From assembly GCA_028823175.1 (NCBI GenBank), contig JAPKBZ010000035.1, positions 1 to 41,846 of the forward strand: 41,846 nt of DNA. The letters are read 5' to 3'. Below the pieces are notes generated by a model, which saw only the letters and a program-made list of their open reading frames with translations, ran no database searches and was not told the DNA's origin. Every line of letters starts with the position of its first letter. Within the stretch, counting starts at the first letter, position 1. This DNA is from Myxococcota bacterium. Lineage in GTDB: Bacteria > Myxococcota_A > UBA9160 > UBA4427. The position numbers and the translations under genes are program-made. Shown piece after piece: positions 26,100 to 32,432 of this stretch.

Positions 26100-27022
26100 G
26101 CTTTTTCCTCTTGTTGGGCAGCCAAGGCTTCGGCGGTGAACTCTCGGGCGAAGACTAGGCCGATGGCCGCGCGGGTCACGATCAGCCCGAGGGAGAGAGT
26201 CAAGCTGGCGGCGAGCAATGTCGCTGGATCGGCCCAGGGTTTGAAAAGTTCGACGAATACCCATTGGCCTGTGCCTAGGCCGGCGGCGGCAATGGGCAGC
26301 GCGGCGACGATCAGGAGAACGCAGATATTGATCGCCAGGGAGAGGAGGGGGATCTCATCGACGCCGAAGCCGGCTAGAACTGCCCAGCCGAGGGCGATGA
26401 AATTCCCGGTGAAGATCAATCGCAGGCTTCCGAGCCGGGCCAGCACCGGTAGGGGCAGGGTGCGCGCAGCATGCAGAATCGGTAGATCGCGCAGGCGATC
26501 GAGCCAGCCCAAGGAGAAAGGGGCTCGAAGCGTCGCGAAGCCGATGCCGATCGTGGCCGCAAGCGCGGACAGGACGCCCGCCTGGACGCCCGGGGTTTCG
26601 GCGCCCATCAGGGCTGCGCCCACGGCGATGATCGCGATTAAGCTTCCGAGATCGAAGAGACCGATGACGGCGACAGCTCCAGCCGCCTCTTGCAGGGACA
26701 TGCCCATCCGCCGGCGAAGCAGAAGGGTGACCGCACCGATTCCGAGGGCATAGTTGAGGATGCCCAACGGGTAACTGGCGGCTTTGATGCGCGCTGCCAC
26801 GAGAAGGCCGGGCTTGGGATGCGTATGCGAGACGACATCAACCAGGCAGACGGCCTCGATGAGGAGGCTCACCGCAAGAAAAGCGATGAGCGCCGGGCCG
26901 AAGATCAGGACCGTTTCGAAGCTCAGCTTGTCCTGAAGTTCGCCCCACTCCATACCCTGGAATACCCACGCGAGCAGCAGTGCGCTGACCAGGAAAGGGA
27001 CGGACCACCGGAGGAATTTCAT
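26096..27022 (-). CDS. Flippase-like integral membrane protein (LPG-synthase TM/UPF0104 family)
   Basis: 308 residues with about eight hydrophobic helices and no soluble domain. The pattern (first helix, WGELQDKL loop, LLVAARIKAASYPLG, later LPIAAAGLGTGQWVFVELF) fits the lysylphosphatidylglycerol-synthetase membrane-region family, which includes candidate lipid flippases near glycosyltransferase genes. The frame is open to 27349, but the ATG at 27022 begins a normal membrane start, with GAGG-like sequence weak before it; the extension is antisense-like and arginine-rich. It sits between a GT4 gene and two methyltransferases. Moving a lipid-linked sugar across the membrane is a reasonable inference, not shown. 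Confidence 0.7.
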   Translation of the reverse strand: MKFLRWSVPFLVSALLLAWVFQGMEWGELQDKLSFETVLIFGPALIAFLAVSLLIEAVCLVDVVSHTHPKPGLLVAARIKAASYPLGILNYALGIGAVTLLLRRRMGMSLQEAAGAVAVIGLFDLGSLIAIIAVGAALMGAETPGVQAGVLSALAATIGIGFATLRAPFSLGWLDRLRDLPILHAARTLPLPVLARLGSLRLIFTGNFIALGWAVLAGFGVDEIPLLSLAINICVLLIVAALPIAAAGLGTGQWVFVELFKPWADPATLLAASLTLSLGLIVTRAAIGLVFAREFTAEALAAQQEEKA

Positions 27023-27095
27023 CGGCCTGCCCGGTGCAGGAAGCGCGCGGGGATGAGGGGCTCCCCTGGACGTCTTTGTTCGCAGAGTTTTCGCG

Positions 27096-28226
27096 TCACG
27101 GTCGTTCCCGGGCTTCGGCGATGGCAGCCGCCATATCATCTGCGGCGCGGTCCCAATCGAAATGCTTCGCCCAGGCCACGGCTTGGGAAGCCATCCTGGC
27201 GGCCAGGGCATCGTCCTCAAGGAGTTGTCCGATGCGCGTTGCAAAGCCGTCGACGTCACCCTCTTTGACGAGGTAGCCGGTTTCTCCATCGCGTACCGAG
27301 TCGCGCAAGCCATCGGCATCCGTGGCGACCACCGGCGTGCCGACCGCACAGGATTCCATCACGGTGAGGCCCCAGCCCTCTTTTTCGGAGGGGCAGACGC
27401 AGACACGCGCTTCGGAGAGGAGTGTATCCCGCTCTGAGTCCTCGACAAAGCCTGTAAACCGGGTGCGGTCCGAGATCCCCAACTTCTTGGCAAGAGCTTC
27501 CAGGCCGGGCCGAGCAGGCCCGCGACCTACGATCACGATGGGGGCCTGGGGAAAACGCTGGGATAGCTTCGCCATGGCTCTGAGCATAACGTCGATTTTC
27601 TTGTAGACCTCGAGCCGCCCCACGTAGATGACGCCCTGGCCCCGAGACAGGCTGGGATCGACTTCGAGGGCGGGCGGTGCAATGCCGGGTTGGCTCACTC
27701 GGATATGTGCAGGGGGCAGACCTCGGCCAATCAGGTCGCGGCGGGTACTTTCCGAAATCGCAAGGAAAGGTCTTGAGCGGTAGAGGGGAGGAATCAAGCG
27801 CTCGGAGGCCCATACGGTGGCCGCGATGGGCCAAGGGACTTGTTGGAAGGCGACTTCGCCGAAGAGGTGATGGCATAGAGCGAGGACGGGCACAGACGAG
27901 TAGGCGGGGGAGTAGAAGGGAACCTTGTTTAGGCATTCCACGACGAGATCGAAGTTGCCGGTACGGGTTTGACGCGCGGTCTCCCAAAGAACCCGGGGAT
28001 AATAAAGCGGGAGCCCTCCGAGCCTACGAATTTGGATTCCCTGATGGCGCTCCTTGTTTGCGGATCCGGGGAACGACGAACTGAAGTGGGTGATGGAGTA
28101 TCCGCGCTCGGCCAGGCGCCCGAAAATTTCGTAGACGTGAGTTTCGGCCCCACCGGTTTTGGGATGGAGAGGGTCACGTTCGTTGAGGAGCAATATTCTG
28201 CACGGCCGGTCGGCGAGACTATTCAA
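27096..28226 (-). CDS. GT4 family glycosyltransferase
   Basis: 376 residues of GT-B fold, cytosolic. The N-terminal domain carries GGAETHVYEI (25-34), the usual donor-side loop; the C-terminal domain begins with VIYVGRLEVYKKID and has VIVGRGPARPGLE, RFTGFVEDSE and the EX7E-type segment EKEGWGLTVME, followed by GTPVVATDADGLRD. All GT4 landmarks are present. The start is a TTG at 28226 with poor ribosome-binding sequence, 34 bases after the GT2 gene; reinitiation from that gene is plausible. Sugar and acceptor unknown; context suggests a lipid-linked glycan. Confidence 0.87.
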   Translation of the reverse strand: MNSLADRPCRILLLNERDPLHPKTGGAETHVYEIFGRLAERGYSITHFSSSFPGSANKERHQGIQIRRLGGLPLYYPRVLWETARQTRTGNFDLVVECLNKVPFYSPAYSSVPVLALCHHLFGEVAFQQVPWPIAATVWASERLIPPLYRSRPFLAISESTRRDLIGRGLPPAHIRVSQPGIAPPALEVDPSLSRGQGVIYVGRLEVYKKIDVMLRAMAKLSQRFPQAPIVIVGRGPARPGLEALAKKLGISDRTRFTGFVEDSERDTLLSEARVCVCPSEKEGWGLTVMESCAVGTPVVATDADGLRDSVRDGETGYLVKEGDVDGFATRIGQLLEDDALAARMASQAVAWAKHFDWDRAADDMAAAIAEARERP

Positions 28227-28260
28227 GGTGACGATACCTTCTTCGAGGCATTTCGTTCCC

Positions 28261-28977
28261 CTAGAGGCGGCCGAGTGCGTCGGCGATTCGGAGCCACCAG
28301 ACCATCCAGAGCGCTTCGAGGCCGATCCGAAAATTGAGTTTCGAAGTCCCTCGGGTTCGGTCGACGAAGAAAAAAGGAATTTCTTTCAGGCGAGCCCCCT
28401 GTTTGACGAATCGGTAATTCATTTCGATCTGGAACGCATAGCCATTGGAGCGGACGCGTTCGAAGTCGATTTTCTCGAGCACGCTTCGGCGCATGCAGCG
28501 AAAACCGCCCGTCGTGTCGCTGATTGGGAGTCCGCTGATCCTGCGCGCGTAGACGTTCCCGAACCAGCTGATCAGTATCCTCTCGATCGGCCAGTTGACC
28601 ACGGTGATGCCGTTCAAGTAGCGAGATCCCAGGACCACGTCGTAGTTTTCTATTTCCTCGAGAAATTGCGGGAGGCTAGTGGGGGGATGGGAAAAATCTG
28701 CATCCATTTGAATCACGTAGTCCGCGCCGAGTTCGAGGGCCTGGGCAAGACCTTCCCGATAGGCGGGGCCGAGGCCCTGCTTGCTCGCCCGGTGAAGAAC
28801 GTGAACCCGGCCTTCGTTTTCGGCGATTGCATCGGAGATCTTCCCTGTTCCGTCCGGAGAAGCATCATCGACAACGAGAACTTCCAGGCTTTCGTCCTGG
28901 GCCAGGATCTGGGGGACGAGAAGGGGAATATTTTCGGCCTCGTTGTAGGTGGGCACAACGACGATGGCGCGGGTCAT
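28261..28977 (-). CDS. GT2 polyprenol-phosphate mannose synthase-like glycosyltransferase
   Basis: 238 residues. Motifs match DPM1-type enzymes: VVPTYNEAEN, VVDDASPDGTG (36-46), GLGPAYREGL, Asp92-x-Asp94 in MDADFSHPP, GSRYLNGITV and RTRGTSKLN. There is no membrane tail. The frame opens upstream, but the ATG at 28977 has GAGGAG six bases before it, giving the standard N-terminus. It is the first gene of the five-gene minus-strand operon and is divergent from the secretin gene. Likely makes a lipid-linked sugar donor; the paralogue at 17494-18264 may use a different sugar or serve the other operon. Confidence 0.88.
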   Translation of the reverse strand: MTRAIVVVPTYNEAENIPLLVPQILAQDESLEVLVVDDASPDGTGKISDAIAENEGRVHVLHRASKQGLGPAYREGLAQALELGADYVIQMDADFSHPPTSLPQFLEEIENYDVVLGSRYLNGITVVNWPIERILISWFGNVYARRISGLPISDTTGGFRCMRRSVLEKIDFERVRSNGYAFQIEMNYRFVKQGARLKEIPFFFVDRTRGTSKLNFRIGLEALWMVWWLRIADALGRL

Positions 28978-29190
28978 CTGCACTCCTCGGACGTGGGCGG
29001 ATCGAGTGGTGGCGGGCAACGCCCGCGCTCCCCTTCGGTATCGGAAGGCAACCTGCCGGGCAAGAGCAGAAAGAAAGTACCCCTTTCGAAAATTTCAGCC
29101 AAAACGAAGTTTTCAGCGAAGATCTGCGCACTCCGGAAGTCGCACGCGGGCTGAATAGCACTCGCCGGGCGCCTCGGATAGGCTCACCCG
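28978..29190. other. Divergent promoter region between GT2 operon and secretin
   Basis: 213 bases with no gene. Two copies of TTTCAGC stand 18 bases apart (29093-29099, 29111-29117) in an AT-richer patch. TAGGCT at 29179-29184 is a possible -10 for the secretin, leaving almost no leader before the GTG at 29191. Both promoters must lie here, but I cannot define them further. Confidence 0.5.
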
Positions 29191-31413
29191 GTGAGCCGCA
29201 TATTTCTTCGATCTTTAGCGTTTTTGGTCCTTCTGATTCTCGCGATGCCGAGTTCGGGGGCAGAGGAGCGGCGGTCGGTCAGGGGTACGATTCCGGTTCA
29301 CTACGAACAGCGGGATATCGCGGATATCGTTTCGATGATTGCCCGGGCGACCGGGCAAAGATTCATCTTCGACGACAGCCTACGGGGCCGTGTCACGGTG
29401 ACGGTTCCCTACCGGGTGAGCCCGGAGGAGGCCCTTGCCCTCCTCGACGCGGCTCTTTTCGTCAAGGGTTTTGCGGCGTTGCCCATCGGCGAGGACACCA
29501 CGAAGATTGTCCCCCTGGCAGAAAGCCAGTCGGGGTCGCCGATCAGACCGGTTCCTCTCGATCCCGAAGGCGGCAGAGTCATCACCACGATGATCCGGTT
29601 GCGCCATGCCGATGCAAATGCGGTGGTCACGGCGCTCGGTCCGAACGTGTCAGAGTTTGGGGCAGCCCTTCCCTACGAGCCTGCGAATAGCGTAATTTTG
29701 TCGGGACCAGAGGCTCAAGTTGCTCGCCTCATCGTAATCCTGCGGGTGCTGGATCAGGCCGCGGATGAGAATATTCTGGTACGCACTCTGCGTTATCGAT
29801 CCGCGTCGACAATCGCTGAGATTCTCGAGGTGACCTTCAACGAAGGACGTCGGCAGGGGGATCGCGTCGGAATCTGGATCGATGAGCGGACAAATCAGGT
29901 GCTCGTTCAGACTTCACCGGTTCGTCTTGAGGCGATTCGTAAGACCATCGAGAAGGTCGATCGCGTGGAAGAGGGTCAAGGCCTGGTCAGGGTCGTGCGG
30001 GTTTTGAACCGCCCGGCCGAGGAAATTTCAGGGATTCTGACCGGAATGCAGAAGGGCCGGAAGCAGGCGAGGCCCGGTGAGAGAAAAGCGATTGTCGAGG
30101 AACTCGGAGAGAGCCTCGAGAGTCGAAGCTTCAACGTGGCCGTTGATACGGCGACGCGGTCGCTTCTACTGAGTTCGGACTCGGAAACCCTGACACTTTT
30201 GCTCAGGGTGATCCACGAATTGGATAGACTACCGCCCCGGGTGGCCGTGGATATCATGGTGTTCGAGTTGATTCGGCCGAGTGGCTTCAAGCTCGGCATC
30301 AATTATTTTCTTCCCGTGGTAGAGCCTTCGAGTTTGACGGACCCTGCGGTTTTCATCTCCTCTGGCGGGGCTTCCTTCTCCAAGTCGGCGAGCCTCCTGG
30401 GCACGGGCGTCCCGGCGGGCCCAGGGGCCAAGGATTTTCTTTTTGGTCGCTATGCCCGTTCTCCCCTGCAACTGACACTGGATCCCGGTGGCGGGGCCGA
30501 CCCGATCACCGTCAACGTCCCCCGCGAAGAGTTCTCGTTCGAAGCGGGAGAGTCTCTCGCAGAAACCAATATCCTGATGCGTCCCCATATTCTGGCGATG
30601 AGCGGCGAAGAGCATCGGGTTTTCGTGGGGAATGAGATTCCGGTACCCGTGGGAAGCTCGGTCGGAGAGGGTGAATTCATTGGAACTTCCGGAGCCCTGG
30701 CTACCCAGCAGACCATTGAGCGGCGGGATGTGGGAATCGAGGTGGTCGTGAAGGCCACGGTCGGTCAGGCCGGCATTGCGCAACTCGATCTGAAGATCGA
30801 AATGTCGGAAATACAGGTTTCACTCGCCGGCCCGGTGGACCAGGTAGGCCCTACCTTCGCCCAACGAACCATCGAGTCGACGTTGATGCTGGGCGAGGGC
30901 GACCTCGCGGTGATTGGCGCCAGCAACGGGAGTGCGGAGTCGGTTTCCGTGGTGGGGATCCCCTTTCTCAAGGACATCCCCTTCTTCGGCACCTTCTTCA
31001 GTTCCCGTTCACGGACCCGGGTGGAGAATGATCTGGTGATCGTGGTCAAGGCCCAGATTCTGAGGAGCCCGAGCGAGGACGCGGCGTACTCGGTTCGCCA
31101 GCGCATCGCGATGGAGCGGGCGATTTCCCGGGTGGCTGACCTGGGATCCGTCGATGAGGAGCCCTATGCGTTGCTTCTCGAAACGGTCGATTACGAAGCG
31201 GGGGCTCAGGGTATAGCGAGCGCCTTCGAAGAGGATGGATTCGTGAGCCGAGTCACGTCCTGGGATTCTACGAATGGGACCCTCTGGGACGTCTACCTCA
31301 CGGGCTTTGAAACGATCGAAGAAGCCAGCGGGCTCGCCGGCGCCCTTTACGATGCGGGCTGGTCCCCAGAGCTGACGGTTCTTTCGCCCGAAAATATATT
31401 CGCGGGGGATTAG
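29191..31413 (+). CDS. gspD: Secretin (GspD-like) with SPOR-like C-terminal domain
   Basis: Forms an outer-membrane channel for secretion or pilus machinery. 740 residues: signal peptide (1-23), an N0 domain (about 30-110), three N1-type repeats with the usual (V/I)(R/I)xLRxxxA patterns (about 130-200, 205-270, 275-385), and the secretin core (about 390-640) ending in VVGIPFLKDIPFFGTFF and VIVVKAQIL. After the core, residues about 658-732 read like a SPOR peptidoglycan-binding domain (YALLLETVDYEAGAQGI, then WDVYLTGFETIEEASGLAGAL), where other GspD proteins have a pilotin-binding S domain. Start is GTG; no strong ribosome-binding site. No other secretion genes adjoin it, so the machine it serves is unknown. 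Confidence 0.88.
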   Translation: MSRIFLRSLAFLVLLILAMPSSGAEERRSVRGTIPVHYEQRDIADIVSMIARATGQRFIFDDSLRGRVTVTVPYRVSPEEALALLDAALFVKGFAALPIGEDTTKIVPLAESQSGSPIRPVPLDPEGGRVITTMIRLRHADANAVVTALGPNVSEFGAALPYEPANSVILSGPEAQVARLIVILRVLDQAADENILVRTLRYRSASTIAEILEVTFNEGRRQGDRVGIWIDERTNQVLVQTSPVRLEAIRKTIEKVDRVEEGQGLVRVVRVLNRPAEEISGILTGMQKGRKQARPGERKAIVEELGESLESRSFNVAVDTATRSLLLSSDSETLTLLLRVIHELDRLPPRVAVDIMVFELIRPSGFKLGINYFLPVVEPSSLTDPAVFISSGGASFSKSASLLGTGVPAGPGAKDFLFGRYARSPLQLTLDPGGGADPITVNVPREEFSFEAGESLAETNILMRPHILAMSGEEHRVFVGNEIPVPVGSSVGEGEFIGTSGALATQQTIERRDVGIEVVVKATVGQAGIAQLDLKIEMSEIQVSLAGPVDQVGPTFAQRTIESTLMLGEGDLAVIGASNGSAESVSVVGIPFLKDIPFFGTFFSSRSRTRVENDLVIVVKAQILRSPSEDAAYSVRQRIAMERAISRVADLGSVDEEPYALLLETVDYEAGAQGIASAFEEDGFVSRVTSWDSTNGTLWDVYLTGFETIEEASGLAGALYDAGWSPELTVLSPENIFAGD

Positions 31414-31420
31414 GACCGCT

Positions 31421-32311
31421 CTAGATGCCCTGCGGCCCACCGGGAGTGAAGAGAGGCTCCACCGCGTACTTCTCGACGTCGGCCCTCAGGTTGCTCTCCA
31501 GCGATTCGTTGTCCATACCCAGGGCGGCGCGGCGCGCCGACTCGAGAGTCGCCGGCAGCAGGGTTGCATCGCTGGAACTGTTCAGAAAGAGCCCCTCTTG
31601 GGCCAGGACGAAGCGGACCGCCCGGTCGATGGATCCCTCTTCCTGCAGAGGCTCGTACCAGCTATAGCGAGGCTCACTTTCCTCGGTCCAGCGTCGCCGG
31701 GCGATCGACTTGATGGTCTGAACGGCTGTCCCTCTTTCTCGGCATTCACCCACCAGGGCATCGAAATCCGCACGATATTCGGGTTGTGCGAGCATCGAGT
31801 AATTGCAGGGCAGCAGGACGGAATTGAAGTCGAAGCGGCCGAGGCTCCGGCGATGCATGGCCGGCGCTGCCATGCCATGCCCCGTGACGCCGATGAAGCG
31901 AACGAGCCCCTCGTCTCGGGCTTCGATCAGTGCCTCCAGCGCCCCCCCGGGCCCGAGTGCCTTCGCCCACGCGTCTTCGCCCACGAGGTTGTGAAGTTGG
32001 ATGAGGTCCACAGAGTCGACACGTAGGCGCTCAAGGGATTGGTGGAGGCTTTCTCGAGCGCCCGCCGCATCGCGCTTGTGGGTCTTGGTGGCTAAGAAAA
32101 AATGCTTTCGATGCTCGGCCATCCACTCTCCGACCCGCAATTCCGAGTCACCGTAGCCGGCTGCTGTGTCTATGTGGTTGACCCCATAATTGAGCAGAAG
32201 CTCAAGAACCTTGTCCGATTTCTTCTGATCCATTCGGCCCAGAGCTGCGGCTCCGAAGAGAATTCGTGTGCTGGAATGGCCGGTCCCACCAAAAGCATAT
32301 TTTTCAAGCAT
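31421..32311 (-). CDS. Aldo/keto reductase
   Basis: A 296-residue NADPH-dependent oxidoreductase of TIM-barrel fold. The catalytic tetrad is visible: Asp48 (HIDTAAGYG), Tyr53, Lys76 (ATKTHKR) and His107 (LIQLHNL). GRMDQKKSDKVLELLLNYGVNHIDTA matches the subgroup of bacterial AKRs that lacks extended loops. The C-terminal third is shorter than in well-studied members and ends with a hydrophilic tail. It is convergent with the secretin gene (7-base gap) and divergent from the spermidine-synthase fusion. Substrate unknown. Confidence 0.87.
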   Translation of the reverse strand: MLEKYAFGGTGHSSTRILFGAAALGRMDQKKSDKVLELLLNYGVNHIDTAAGYGDSELRVGEWMAEHRKHFFLATKTHKRDAAGARESLHQSLERLRVDSVDLIQLHNLVGEDAWAKALGPGGALEALIEARDEGLVRFIGVTGHGMAAPAMHRRSLGRFDFNSVLLPCNYSMLAQPEYRADFDALVGECRERGTAVQTIKSIARRRWTEESEPRYSWYEPLQEEGSIDRAVRFVLAQEGLFLNSSSDATLLPATLESARRAALGMDNESLESNLRADVEKYAVEPLFTPGGPQGI

Positions 32312-32432
32312 GAAAAAACGCTAGCAGAGCCCGCTTTCTTCAACAGCCAAGTCATTTCGGGGCCGAAGTGTAATGCTAGTCTCCCGCGCATCGGGAGCGG
32401 ACTTCCACCCGAGAGGAAACCGGAAAACTGCG

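Noticed and set aside
26100..27349. Upstream extensions of the methyltransferase (to 26264) and the flippase-like gene (to 27349)
   Set aside because: Both run antisense-like into neighbouring genes, and the chosen starts have stop overlap or a natural membrane N-terminus.
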